Shown piece by piece: positions 1-6,616 of a DNA stretch of 64,000 nucleotides. The notes below the pieces were generated by a model. That model saw only the letters and a program-made list of their open reading frames with translations, searched no databases and was not told where the DNA came from. Made by a program: the position numbers and the translations under genes. The DNA comes from a virus, in the IMG/VR virus record IMGVR_UViG_3300022538_000960, positions 1 to 64,000 of that record. One strand, written 5' to 3'. Position 1 is the first letter of the stretch, and every line of letters starts with the position of its first letter.

Positions 1-48
1 GGACCCCTTCCCCAGCCCATCTCCCCTACCTTATTCTCCAACAACGAC

Positions 49-339
49 TTACGCACTGGGAAGTGCCCTCCTCAGCATACCTATATGGAGGGAATTCATC
101 CATTGCTTCAGCGTCCCGTCCTTCTTCCTATATGGTCGTACGGGCCCGTCCACCCTGATGAAGTCGCCCTTCCTGACTGAACTAAATAGTGAAGATACAC
201 TGATAAATTCGGTCATGCCCTTGTGATGAATTCCTATGTCGAAGACATAGAACGACTTACCGGATGCCCCGGTCCTCTTCTGGGGATCCTGGCATACATT
301 TCCAACGATGTAACTGTACGTGGGACATTGATCTTTCAT
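49..339 (-). CDS. SSB-like OB-fold protein
   Basis: Protein of 96 residues resembling a minimal single-stranded-DNA-binding OB fold. The order of elements follows bacterial SSB: an opening strand YIVGNVCQDPQ, then SGKSFYVFDIGI, a TEFISVSSLF strand, VRKGDFIRVDGPVRPY and a final MNSLHI strand. It ends there, without the acidic C-terminal tail SSB uses to recruit partners. I start it at 339 because AGAAAGGAG lies just upstream of that ATG; an ATG 66 bases further upstream lacks such a site. Its likely role is binding ssDNA or RNA during phage replication. Similarity is by pattern only, so another OB-fold function is possible. Confidence 0.6.
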   Translation of the reverse strand: MKDQCPTYSYIVGNVCQDPQKRTGASGKSFYVFDIGIHHKGMTEFISVSSLFSSVRKGDFIRVDGPVRPYRKKDGTLKQWMNSLHIGMLRRALPSA

Positions 340-409
340 ATCCTTCTCCTTTCTGGAAATGCCAATATGCCATTTCCGGGAAAATCGTATCACCCCTTGA
401 CACAATGGG

Positions 410-850
410 TTACACGGAATTCCCTTGGTTTCTCCTATTTATTTTGCCACTCCTATGGCGATTGGTAATTAATTCACAGTAGTCGAGGAATTCATTGAGA
501 GTCCTACGGCCCTTGATTGTGTTACATTCATGACAAATTATGGCAATGTTGTTCTTATCAATGAACCTCTCGTTATCTAGCCGGTCAATGGTTGGGCTAT
601 TAGGCATAGTCCTTCCTTTACCCGGTGACCAATCAAGCTTGCACTTGCATAGATAACAATGATTCACGGATTTGATGATATCCGTAAGTTCATCAATTGT
701 TATCCGCATTTCGATTCCTCTCCTACGATGGGATCCAATTGTGCCTTGGGCCCAGGCTGTTCTTGGATGCGCCCGCTTCCATTTCCGACCGTATACTGTA
801 CTCTTTGCTGGCACAACTTTCCCATCAATTCTCTCAATCCTTCGTTTCAA
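410..850 (-). CDS. HNH homing endonuclease, family A (N-terminally short)
   Basis: Free-standing HNH nuclease of 146 residues. The treble-clef/HNH core is visible as CYLCKCKLDW, then SPTIDRLDN, then ICHECNTIKGRRTLNEFLDYC, giving the paired CxxC zinc ligands and the Asp/Asn catalytic stretch. Two more copies of this family lie at 9392 and 29537. Those carry an extra N-terminal CxxC...CxxC finger that is missing here. Start is TTG with GGAGG eight bases upstream. Such genes spread by cutting alleles that lack them and usually do not serve the phage directly. Confidence 0.8.
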   Translation of the reverse strand: MKRRIERIDGKVVPAKSTVYGRKWKRAHPRTAWAQGTIGSHRRRGIEMRITIDELTDIIKSVNHCYLCKCKLDWSPGKGRTMPNSPTIDRLDNERFIDKNNIAIICHECNTIKGRRTLNEFLDYCELITNRHRSGKINRRNQGNSV

Positions 851-1006
851 ACTATCCTCCTTTCTGATCTGAACTCTGATTTCAGAGTCATTGGCCCCTC
901 CCGGCCATCCCTCCCTTGGGAGGGGAGGGGATGGGTGTCGTATACAGGAGCGTATACGAATATCACTCGGTGGCAGGGGATTTGGTGGGTTTGGTGGCAG
1001 GGGCCA
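851..1006. other. Structured gap with three inverted repeats
   Basis: This stretch between two minus-strand genes has no convincing gene but holds three perfect inverted repeats: ACTCTGA/TCAGAGT at 873-888, CCCTCCC/GGGAGGG at 909-924 and TCGTATAC/GTATACGA at 938-959. None is followed by a T-run on the minus strand, so they are not simple intrinsic terminators. They could be an operator, an RNA processing element or part of a replication origin; nothing here decides between these. Confidence 0.45.
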
Positions 1007-1288
1007 TCATACCCCAAGTAGATATCTTCGAGATTCTTCCACATCTTTGAATTCAATCCCCAGCTCCTTCAGAATCTCCACGCATCTACTATGAATATTC
1101 ACTCTCCATTGATCCAAGTCATTGAATTCTATGATGATAGGATCATTATACAGATCCCCATCAGAGAGCCACTCCTTCAGCTCAGGATATCTGATCTCCA
1201 TCTCCTCAATAGTCCTACAGACCCTCTTATATCCGGCTGTAGCAACTTGAAGATGCATCTCCAGAGTATCCCTATCCTTCCTGGTCAT
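1007..1288 (-). CDS. Small helical protein, unknown function
   Basis: Protein of 93 residues, charged and probably mostly helical, with no motif I recognise. Start at 1288 is chosen because GGAAGGAG precedes it closely; an in-frame start 33 bases upstream lies inside the preceding small gene. Its ATG overlaps the stop of that gene in an ATGA arrangement, so the two are probably translationally coupled. Confidence 0.6.
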   Translation of the reverse strand: MTRKDRDTLEMHLQVATAGYKRVCRTIEEMEIRYPELKEWLSDGDLYNDPIIIEFNDLDQWRVNIHSRCVEILKELGIEFKDVEESRRYLLGV

Positions 1289-1416
1289 GATCTCCTTCCT
1301 TTCACTTGAATTACTATGCACTCCTTGCAGAACTTCATAACTCCTAATGGAGTATTGACTTTGACAAGATCCTTCTCATCAAACTTCTTCATGCAAGTGC
1401 TACGTACGTCTTTCAT
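1285..1416 (-). CDS. Micro-protein, 43 aa, with CxxC
   Basis: Short gene of 43 codons with a near-perfect ribosome binding site (AAAGGAGGTGA) nine bases before its ATG. The product contains CKEC near the C-terminus and one earlier Cys, so it could bind a metal weakly. The stop codon overlaps the next start (ATGA). Function unknown; the evidence for translation is the site and the coupled arrangement. Confidence 0.55.
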   Translation of the reverse strand: MKDVRSTCMKKFDEKDLVKVNTPLGVMKFCKECIVIQVKGRRS

Positions 1417-1421
1417 ACAAT

Positions 1422-1910
1422 TCACCTCCTTTCATATGTTTTCAAACATTTCGCCTTCTTTTCCATGAACTTATCTTTGATGTCCATCCACAATCCTTTT
1501 CTCCGTAATACTTCCTCCGCTATCTTCCACGCTTGGACTTCATCCTCAAATATGAGACCAACACCAAATCCATACTTCCTTGCTATCCTCTGCAGATGAT
1601 TCAGAATAGGATGGCGTCGTCCATATATTTGATGTCCCACCTCATGAGCAGCAATAATCATTGCTAATATCTTGCAGTCTGTCCGGATGGCAATCCATAG
1701 TTTCGACCCACTGAGTCCCTGATTTTCACCCAGATTATATAAATCAATGATATGCCTTGAAGCTTCCTCATCCTGAGTTAGCCTCCTCGCAATCCCTGGC
1801 TCAACAAGGTATTTTGTGGTGCCCTCACAACAGACAGCATCCACTGGAAATCCAGCGATGACCTTCTTAATAGCATCCTTAACATCCCTCCTAGCAGATC
1901 CAGTTATCAT
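1422..1910 (-). CDS. HEXXH zinc metallopeptidase-like protein
   Basis: Protein of 162 residues with the zincin signature AAHEVGHQ near its middle: two zinc-binding His and the catalytic Glu. A downstream EDEVQAWKIA helix could give the third, Glu, ligand as in gluzincins and ImmA/IrrE-type proteases. It has no signal peptide, so it should act in the cytoplasm. ImmA-type enzymes cleave repressors, so control of phage or host regulators is a plausible inference. GGAGGAGGTGA lies upstream of the ATG. Confidence 0.65.
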   Translation of the reverse strand: MITGSARRDVKDAIKKVIAGFPVDAVCCEGTTKYLVEPGIARRLTQDEEASRHIIDLYNLGENQGLSGSKLWIAIRTDCKILAMIIAAHEVGHQIYGRRHPILNHLQRIARKYGFGVGLIFEDEVQAWKIAEEVLRRKGLWMDIKDKFMEKKAKCLKTYERR

Positions 1911-1938
1911 CTATTTCACCTCCTCCTGTCTGTGATGC

Positions 1939-1969
1939 CGCTCAGTGCCCCTAGGAGCTCCACTGAGCG
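1939..1969. other. 9-bp stem-loop between genes
   Basis: CGCTCAGTG and CACTGAGCG pair perfectly around a 13-base loop, in the gap between the genes at 1978-2301 and 1422-1910. There is no T-run, so it is more likely an RNA-stability or attenuation element than a full terminator. Confidence 0.4.
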
Positions 1970-1977
1970 ACGATCTC

Positions 1978-2301
1978 TTATTCATTGACTCTGAATCGGC
2001 TGAATACAGGCCAGCGGTCAACGGTTCCTTCGACCTCCCGGTCCTCGGTCTCAATCCAGACCCGAGTCAGTCCACTCACATCCCTGGCATATCCAATCAG
2101 ATCAAATTCTCCCGATATGATCTGACCATGATGCTCAATTCTGGTAATCCCTGGAATGACAACCTTCTGCATATGATTCTTAGCAAAGTTATTATCATTC
2201 CGGACGTGTCCTTCCCAGATTGCTGTGCCAGAGTCTATACGGATGGCATGATGACCCCGACTGTCCAGGGTCTTGCCATCCTGAATGAGTCTATTGCACA
2301 T
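1978..2301 (-). CDS. Hypothetical beta-rich protein
   Basis: Protein of 107 residues, probably beta-rich, with several His residues (RGHHAIRI, IEHHGQII) but no known motif. The ATG at 2301 sits five bases after GGAGG; an in-frame GTG two codons upstream is less well placed. It overlaps the end of the preceding micro-gene by a few bases, again suggesting coupling within the left arm. Confidence 0.6.
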   Translation of the reverse strand: MCNRLIQDGKTLDSRGHHAIRIDSGTAIWEGHVRNDNNFAKNHMQKVVIPGITRIEHHGQIISGEFDLIGYARDVSGLTRVWIETEDREVEGTVDRWPVFSRFRVNE

Positions 2302-2419
2302 ATTCACCTCCTTTCCTTTTGGTCAATTCCTCCCTTTCCTGCTCCTTGGTCGCCACCTCCAGTTCTTCAATCTTACTCAGATCGATGATCCGTTGGGCGT
2401 CCCTATCTATGAGCGGCAT
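2291..2419 (-). CDS. Micro-protein, 42 aa, charged helix
   Basis: Gene of 42 codons with TAAGGAGGTAAG directly before the ATG. The product is a single highly charged helix, Glu/Lys-rich, ending KRKGGEYVQ. Its last codons form the ribosome binding site and first bases of the following gene. Function unknown. Confidence 0.5.
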   Translation of the reverse strand: MPLIDRDAQRIIDLSKIEELEVATKEQEREELTKRKGGEYVQ

Positions 2420-2439
2420 CTTACCTCCTTACTGCGACA

Positions 2440-2619
2440 TTATGAATAGGTTCTCTCTTCCTTCCGGAAGAATCCAATGATCCAGATGCCGGTCCGCAGT
2501 GCAAGACACACTGCAATGATCAGCATCCAATGATCTACAACAGCATACATGGCTTTCTCAATGGTATACCAATTGAATATACCATGGAGAATAGTTACAA
2601 GTTCTTCTGCTGCTCCCAT
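2440..2619 (-). CDS. Small single-pass membrane protein
   Basis: Gene of 59 codons with GAAAGGAGGTGAAGT before the ATG. One hydrophobic segment (WMLIIAVCLALRTGIWIIGFF) is followed by a charged tail, so it is probably an inner-membrane protein. It overlaps the end of the gene at 2595-2915 by 25 bases in another frame. Function unknown; small phage membrane proteins often act in lysis or superinfection exclusion. Confidence 0.55.
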   Translation of the reverse strand: MGAAEELVTILHGIFNWYTIEKAMYAVVDHWMLIIAVCLALRTGIWIIGFFRKEERTYS

Positions 2620-2915
2620 ACTTCACCTCCTTTCAACGTCAACCTTAGTTGATTCTTCGTTCCTGTCTTCCGGAGAGACCGTATCTCATTAGCTACCATG
2701 GTCTTCATTCCACGTCCGATGAGAGGCTCCCCGATACATAGGACCCAGGTTCCAGGCTCCAGATCCGACCTGTCAGTAAATACCCTGACATAGTGGGATT
2801 CCTTGCCTCTTTTGGTTATGATCTGGATATAGGGCATATTCTTCCCATCCAGAACTCCAACCTGCTGTCCTCCAACTACCCCTCCAAAGAGGGAGATCCT
2901 ATTTGTGAACATCAT
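2595..2915 (-). CDS. Hypothetical protein, possible small beta-barrel
   Basis: Protein of 106 residues beginning ISLFGGVVGGQQVGVLDG, followed by alternating hydrophobic strands and ending in a charged tail. The strand pattern could fit an OB-like barrel, but I see no decisive motif. GAAAGGAGGAT lies directly upstream of the first of two consecutive ATG codons. Its 3' end overlaps the following membrane-protein gene. Confidence 0.55.
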   Translation of the reverse strand: MMFTNRISLFGGVVGGQQVGVLDGKNMPYIQIITKRGKESHYVRVFTDRSDLEPGTWVLCIGEPLIGRGMKTMVANEIRSLRKTGTKNQLRLTLKGGEVWEQQKNL

Positions 2916-2924
2916 ATCCTCCTT

Positions 2925-3053
2925 TCAGTTATAGATATAAGTATTGTTGATTGGATATGCCATGTCATGCATGATCTCGCCCTTCTCCAACCTCATCTTC
3001 CCATAGTTAAGACAGAATACGAAGATGAGGAACGGCGGTGATTTCCAATACAT
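2925..3053 (-). CDS. Micro-protein, 42 aa
   Basis: Gene of 42 codons with TTAAGGAGATCTG before the ATG. The N-terminus has a hydrophobic stretch (FLIFVFCLNYG) too short to be a clear membrane helix, and the rest is polar. Function unknown. Confidence 0.45.
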   Translation of the reverse strand: MYWKSPPFLIFVFCLNYGKMRLEKGEIMHDMAYPINNTYIYN

Positions 3054-3077
3054 CAGATCTCCTTAAGTTAGAAGGTT

Positions 3078-3131
3078 GCCATCCTATGGCTACTCTAGTT
3101 TACACTCTTAAGAAGAGGCCATCCTATGGCC
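3078..3131. repeat. Two copies of the palindrome GCCATCCTATGGC
   Basis: The near-palindromic word GCCATCCTATGGC occurs at 3078-3090 and, extended to GGCCATCCTATGGCC, at 3117-3131. An inverted copy lies at 5988-6001. Each can form a short hairpin (GCCAT/ATGGC). Both flank gene ends in the left arm. Confidence 0.5.
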
Positions 3132-3141
3132 AATTTGATAA

Positions 3142-3351
3142 CTACTCACCATCAACATTCGGCTCAATCCTCGACTCAATCCTGGTATTGACGTTGTTCA
3201 ATACCTTGTGAGTCAGAGTCAAGCTCTTGAGAGTCAAGCGATTGGCTCTCGATGTCACTGCATGAGAAGCAGACATCACTGCCTTCTCAATCTTCGGCTG
3301 ATTCTCGTCACAGAAATCAGCAGCTTTCCTGATAAGGTTTCCTAACTGCAC
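3142..3351 (-). CDS. Hypothetical helical protein, 69 aa
   Basis: Protein of 69 residues, probably two helices, with no known motif. Start is GTG after GAAAGGTGGTGA. Function unknown; it sits in the run of short left-arm genes. Confidence 0.5.
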   Translation of the reverse strand: MQLGNLIRKAADFCDENQPKIEKAVMSASHAVTSRANRLTLKSLTLTHKVLNNVNTRIESRIEPNVDGE

Positions 3352-3393
3352 CTATATCACCACCTTTCAATATGTTACAGGTTCATGATTACA

Positions 3394-3507
3394 CTACTCC
3401 TTCCACATCCAAAGGAGCAGCATTGCCATTACTGCACATACCAATATCCAATCCACATCGCGTAGCACTATGTGTAGGTTGGATACCAGTAACCATATGT
3501 TACTCAT
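3394..3507 (-). CDS. Micro membrane protein, 37 aa
   Basis: Gene of 37 codons with GAAAGGAGGTGAAGTAG before the ATG. The C-terminal half is a single hydrophobic segment (ILVCAVMAMLLLWMW) followed by KE, typical of a one-pass micro-protein. Function unknown. Confidence 0.5.
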   Translation of the reverse strand: MSNIWLLVSNLHIVLRDVDWILVCAVMAMLLLWMWKE

Positions 3508-3545
3508 CTACTTCACCTCCTTTCAATAGCATAGATGATTACATC

Positions 3546-3716
3546 CTATTTCTTAGGATCGATATCATCCAGATGTAAGATCGTATCAATCCCATTTCTT
3601 ACGGCCAGTAAAGCTTTCCTTCCTATCGGATCAACTACGTGATTCATGAATCCGCAATAATAATCAATAAGCTTATTCACTTTACTGACCACATTGGATT
3701 TCAATGTCTTTTCCAT
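3546..3716 (-). CDS. Small helical protein, 56 aa
   Basis: Gene of 56 codons with GAAAGGAGGTGAATTAG before the ATG. The product is amphipathic and basic at its N-terminus, with no known motif. Function unknown. Confidence 0.5.
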   Translation of the reverse strand: MEKTLKSNVVSKVNKLIDYYCGFMNHVVDPIGRKALLAVRNGIDTILHLDDIDPKK

Positions 3717-3747
3717 CTAATTCACCTCCTTTCAACATGATAATGGA

Positions 3748-3900
3748 TTATATCTTGGTAGCAAGATAACACACTATTGCAGCACCTACTGTGAAGTAGG
3801 GATGCCTTATAGCATAAAGTATTATATTAAAACTAAACTTTATGATATAATAGATAGCAACAGCGACGAACATCGGTATCCGATATATCATCTTCAACAT
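3748..3900 (-). CDS. Small membrane protein, 50 aa
   Basis: Gene of 50 codons with GGAAGGAGGTGG before the ATG, the first gene of the leftward arm. Two hydrophobic stretches (MFVAVAIYYIIKFSFNIILY and FTVGAAIVCYLAT) suggest a small hairpin membrane protein. Function unknown. Confidence 0.5.
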   Translation of the reverse strand: MLKMIYRIPMFVAVAIYYIIKFSFNIILYAIRHPYFTVGAAIVCYLATKI

Positions 3901-4066
3901 CCCATCCACCTCCTTCCAACAGTATAAGGTTTATATTTAGACGTCGGGCATGAAACGAAATTCTCAATTCCTCTCTATATACATCCTGGACGTCAAATTA
4001 TCCATCCTCATTTCTGATCCCTACGCGCGAAAATATTGTGGAAGATTTTTTCGTCAAATCGGAGAT

Positions 4067-4082
4067 TTTGAACTATAACATA
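4067..4082 (+). promoter_or_regulatory. Promoter-like motif, copy 1
   Basis: TTTGAACTATAACATA, identical over 16 bases to the copy 44 bases downstream. It contains TATAAC, close to a -10 box, but no convincing -35. The same core recurs at 32130 and 47255. Confidence 0.5.
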
Positions 4083-4110
4083 TGTAGGAAATAAATTGTG
4101 TCAGGATGGA

Positions 4111-4126
4111 TTTGAACTATAACATA
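4111..4126 (+). promoter_or_regulatory. Promoter-like motif, copy 2
   Basis: Second copy of TTTGAACTATAACATA, 76 bases before the first rightward gene. Placement at the head of a transcription unit supports a promoter or activator site. A weak TTGTGT lies 16 bases before TATAAC. Confidence 0.55.
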
Positions 4127-4202
4127 AATATACGAGTGGAGGGCACAGCCACACCTGACGACTATGCCCTGGAAGAAAAAAAGAGGAAGGGGGTGAAAAG
4201 AG

Positions 4203-4403
4203 ATGAACGTTTGGATCATAAAACACTTTCCCGTAACCGGGGAAGCCATAGTGGTTGACAAGTGGTTCGGAGATGCCCTTGATACCGCTGCATCAAAAGA
4301 TTCAGCTGACGGTCGGGTTCATGCTATAGCTATGGAAGGAAAAGAGAAACAGATGCTGGATATGGCACGGGAGCTGGAGAAAGAAGAGCAGAAGAACAAT
4401 TAA
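4203..4403 (+). CDS. Hypothetical small protein, 66 aa
   Basis: First gene of the rightward region, with a purine-rich GGAAGGGGGTG ribosome binding site. The N-terminal half looks like a beta hairpin (WIIKHFPVTGEAIVVDKWF); the C-terminal half is a charged helix ending EKEEQKNN. No recognised family. Confidence 0.55.
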   Translation: MNVWIIKHFPVTGEAIVVDKWFGDALDTAASKDSADGRVHAIAMEGKEKQMLDMARELEKEEQKNN

Positions 4404-4428
4404 CCCATTAATTTGAACAGGAGATTCT

Positions 4429-4569
4429 ATGTCTGACAAAAAGTCCGTTCTTGGAAGGCTGTGGAATGGTATTCGTAATGTTGGGATGGTTGTAGCTATC
4501 CCCGTAAATCTCCTTTGTCACTTTGGGAAGTATGTGTTTAGTAAAGACTTTTGGAAGGATGGAATATGA
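4429..4569 (+). CDS. Small basic protein, 46 aa
   Basis: Gene of 46 codons with ACAGGAG upstream. It has a basic N-terminus and a moderately hydrophobic middle (VGMVVAIPVNLLCHFG), so it may be membrane-associated. Its stop overlaps the start of the protease gene (ATGA), implying coupled translation. Function unknown. Confidence 0.5.
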   Translation: MSDKKSVLGRLWNGIRNVGMVVAIPVNLLCHFGKYVFSKDFWKDGI

Positions 4570-5573
4570 ACCTAGAAAATGTAAAGGCTTTGGGGTTGGT
4601 TGACCTCCGCGACCTGTATACCGAAGACTTATTGACCCGGTCTGGTGTGGTGGGCGTTGGAATAGGAACCAAAAAAACGAAGGGGATCGACACCAACAAG
4701 CTCGCAATAATAGTATATGTGAAGAAGAAGCTAAAACTTGTTGATCTCAATGATAGAGATAAGATTCCTAATATATTAAATTCCCGATGGGTTGCCTTCC
4801 CTACGGATGTCGTCCAGGTTGGTGAATTTCGGGCCCTATCTAGGACAGACAGGGTTCGCCCATGTCCTGGAGGCATGAGCATAGGACATCATAAGATAAC
4901 CGCCGGGACCTTTGGATTCGTGGTGAAAGACACGGATAGCGGCACAAAGCTGATCCTGAGTAATAATCACGTCCTGGCAAATTCTAATGATGCCATGGTT
5001 GGTGACGCCATTCTACAACCGGGGCCCTATGATGGTGGGATCCTAAGTGACAAGATAGCCGGGCTCCTAAGATTTATCCCTATACAATTTGCCGAGGATA
5101 CCTGCCCGATGACCAATATTTATATCTGGCTCGGGAATCTCTTTGCAAGGCTGTCCAGGAGTAAGAGTCGGCTCTATGCCAAGAGGCAGATTGAGAACTA
5201 CGTTGATTGCGCGGTTGCCGTTCCGGATCCTGATGATGTTCTTCCTACAATTTTGGAGATAGGAGAAGTGGCGGGAATAAATGAGGATGTTTCTGTCGGG
5301 ACGAAACTTAAGAAATCTGGAAGGACCACAGAACTTACCTTCGGCCACGTCCAATCAATAGGAACGACCGTGATGGTAAATTATGGCGGGAAAAATGCCT
5401 TATTCGTTGATCAAATAATCTCTGATGTGGGATCCGATGGGGGTGATTCCGGGTCGGCAATCCTGGATGACGATAATAAATTTGTAGCTCTCTTATTCGC
5501 TGGTGGAGAAGGGACTACCATAGGGAATCGGGCCAGGTTGGTCATGGATTCTTTGAATATCTCGATTTTATGA
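4566..5573 (+). CDS. Trypsin-like (chymotrypsin-fold) serine protease
   Basis: Protein of 335 residues with a complete serine-protease triad in the right order: His135 in ILSNNHVLA, Asp214 in YVDCAVAV and Ser295 in GGDSGSAIL. The N-terminal GVVGVGIGTKK...LAIIVYV segment resembles the accessory strand domain of bacterial trypsin-like proteins. There is no signal peptide, so it should act in the cytoplasm or inside the virion. I start it at ATG 4566, after GGAAGGA and coupled to the previous gene; a TTG lies 15 bases upstream. Substrate unknown: maturation of a virion protein, or attack on or defence within the host, are both possible. The head gene set has its own protease, so capsid maturation is less likely. 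Confidence 0.75.
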   Translation: MNLENVKALGLVDLRDLYTEDLLTRSGVVGVGIGTKKTKGIDTNKLAIIVYVKKKLKLVDLNDRDKIPNILNSRWVAFPTDVVQVGEFRALSRTDRVRPCPGGMSIGHHKITAGTFGFVVKDTDSGTKLILSNNHVLANSNDAMVGDAILQPGPYDGGILSDKIAGLLRFIPIQFAEDTCPMTNIYIWLGNLFARLSRSKSRLYAKRQIENYVDCAVAVPDPDDVLPTILEIGEVAGINEDVSVGTKLKKSGRTTELTFGHVQSIGTTVMVNYGGKNALFVDQIISDVGSDGGDSGSAILDDDNKFVALLFAGGEGTTIGNRARLVMDSLNISIL

Positions 5574-5616
5574 CAAAAATCTTCGACTGGCGAGAGAATA
5601 AGGCCGAATAGGAGGA

Positions 5617-5904
5617 ATGATGATATTTCGTTGGGCCAAGGATCACTTCTTTACCAAGTCCCTGGAATTCGATAAGCTCTATCATTTCGTAGGTGGAGGT
5701 TGGTGGTTCGCAATATTATTTATCATAGGCACCCCCACATTATGGTGTCTTCTTGGTTCATCCTTCTTTTCCCTCCTATGGGAAATCAAGGATGGATTGA
5801 AGCATAATTTTATATCTTCTGAATCAAAAGAAGGATTCAGCTGGAAGGATCTCCTTTGTGGTATCCTGGGTGCAGTCTTATTTTTCATAATCAACCTACT
5901 ATAG
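5617..5904 (+). CDS. Small membrane protein, VanZ/DUF2279-like pattern
   Basis: Protein of 95 residues with three hydrophobic segments. The spacing of DKLYHFVGGG near the start, WEIKDG in the middle and GFSWKDLLCGILGA near the end resembles the VanZ/DUF2279 pattern (DK..HF, E..D, DLL.n..G). AGGAGGA precedes two consecutive ATG codons. It likely sits in the inner membrane; the role is unknown. Confidence 0.5.
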   Translation: MMIFRWAKDHFFTKSLEFDKLYHFVGGGWWFAILFIIGTPTLWCLLGSSFFSLLWEIKDGLKHNFISSESKEGFSWKDLLCGILGAVLFFIINLL

Positions 5905-5916
5905 AAAGGAGGGAAA

Positions 5917-5982
5917 ATGTTCGTATGGACTGATAGGAATTGGCAACTGAGGCCAATTTCGAATTGTGCGAAGGGATGCTGA
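5917..5982 (+). CDS. Putative micro-gene, 21 aa
   Basis: A 21-codon reading frame preceded by AGAAAGGAGGG five bases before its ATG, as good a ribosome binding site as any in the window. The product has two Cys near the end (NCAKGC). It may be a true micro-protein or a leader. Function unknown. Confidence 0.3.
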   Translation: MFVWTDRNWQLRPISNCAKGC

Positions 5983-5987
5983 ATTCT

Positions 5988-6001
5988 GGCCATAGGATGG
6001 C
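5988..6001. repeat. Inverted copy of the GCCATCCTATGGC repeat
   Basis: GGCCATAGGATGGC is the reverse complement of the repeat found at 3078 and 3117, again in a short gap between small genes. Confidence 0.4.
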
Positions 6002-6021
6002 TGCATTTAAAGGGAGAAAAA

Positions 6022-6075
6022 ATGAAAGTGACAATTTTAGATCGGTTTAAGTTTCTCATTTTTAACAAACTGTAG
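6022..6075 (+). CDS. Putative micro-gene, 17 aa
   Basis: A 17-codon frame with AAAGGGAGAAAAA before its ATG. The product is basic and hydrophobic (MKVTILDRFKFLIFNKL). It may be a peptide or only a chance frame; the ribosome binding site is the sole support. Confidence 0.2.
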   Translation: MKVTILDRFKFLIFNKL

Positions 6076-6095
6076 TACTCTTGGCTGGAGGAAGT

Positions 6096-6404
6096 ATGTT
6101 TGGAGAGATCTTCGTATTAACAGCTGCTCAGACATTCATCATGGCATTTGTCATAGGCACCGCTGCATTCATCATCACGAAATCCAAATTATTCGAGAAT
6201 TTTCGTGACCAAATTACCCACCCATTTTTCAAAAAACTTATAAATTGCCCTTATTGCCTCAGCTTTTGGCTGGCGGCACTGTGGATAGGACTCTATTTCT
6301 TCGAAATCTTCCTGGCACTGGCATTGTTGATATTTCTGATTGGAGGCCTAGGTGGCATCGCTGCAATCCTGATCACATGGATATGTAAGAAGGCAGATCT
6401 ATGA
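6096..6404 (+). CDS. Small membrane protein, DUF1360-like
   Basis: Protein of 102 residues with three hydrophobic segments and the central motif LINCPYCLSFWLAALW, typical of the DUF1360 family (CpyClsfW). The ATG at 6096 follows CTGGAGGAAGT; an upstream in-frame TTG is less likely. Function of the family is unknown; an inner-membrane location is likely. Confidence 0.6.
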   Translation: MFGEIFVLTAAQTFIMAFVIGTAAFIITKSKLFENFRDQITHPFFKKLINCPYCLSFWLAALWIGLYFFEIFLALALLIFLIGGLGGIAAILITWICKKADL

Positions 6405-6414
6405 GAAAATACAA

Positions 6415-6615
6415 ATGAAAAAACTCTTCAGAGACATACTGACATCAGATGGAAAGAAGATAAGCCTAGGAAGAGTATCATTCTGCATCGCTTTCATTAT
6501 ATCTATGATAATGTATGTCCTCAATGGTGTCATTTCCGCATCCATGATCACCCTCTTGGGATTACTACTTGGGTATGGAACATTATCGAAGGTTCCAGGA
6601 ATTAAAAGGGGATAA
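6415..6615 (+). CDS. Holin-like small membrane protein
   Basis: Protein of 66 residues with a charged N-terminus (MKKLFRDILTSDGKK), two hydrophobic segments separated by a short polar turn, and a basic tail (KVPGIKRG). This layout fits class II holins, but the endolysin is 15 kb away, so the role is uncertain. Confidence 0.45.
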   Translation: MKKLFRDILTSDGKKISLGRVSFCIAFIISMIMYVLNGVISASMITLLGLLLGYGTLSKVPGIKRG

Positions 6616-6616
6616 T

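Larger units (their letters stand above)
3901..4202. promoter_or_regulatory. Divergent control region
   Basis: A 302-base gap from which one gene set runs left and another right. It holds two GACGTC palindromes about 50 bases apart and two direct copies of TTTGAACTATAACATA pointing right. I see no clear consensus promoter for the leftward genes. The last 60 bases form a leader ending in GGAAGGGGGTG, the ribosome binding site of the gene at 4203. Confidence 0.55.

Noticed and set aside
847-1056. Minus-strand frame of 69 codons across the structured gap
   Set aside because: Overlaps a better-supported gene, lacks a ribosome binding site and runs through three hairpins.
1945-2388. Plus-strand frame of 147 codons
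   Set aside because: Lies opposite two well-signalled minus-strand genes and has no ribosome binding site; a shadow.
3937-3998. Two GACGTC palindromes as an operator pair
   Set aside because: A six-base palindrome twice in 60 bases is weak evidence and the flanks differ.
4164-4196. A 10-codon frame (MPWKKKRGRG) whose stop overlaps the ribosome binding site of 4203
   Set aside because: Too short, no ribosome binding site of its own; could be a leader peptide but nothing supports it.
6415-6615. Definite holin call
   Set aside because: Topology fits, but the endolysin is 15 kb away and many small membrane proteins here look alike, so only a tentative label is given.
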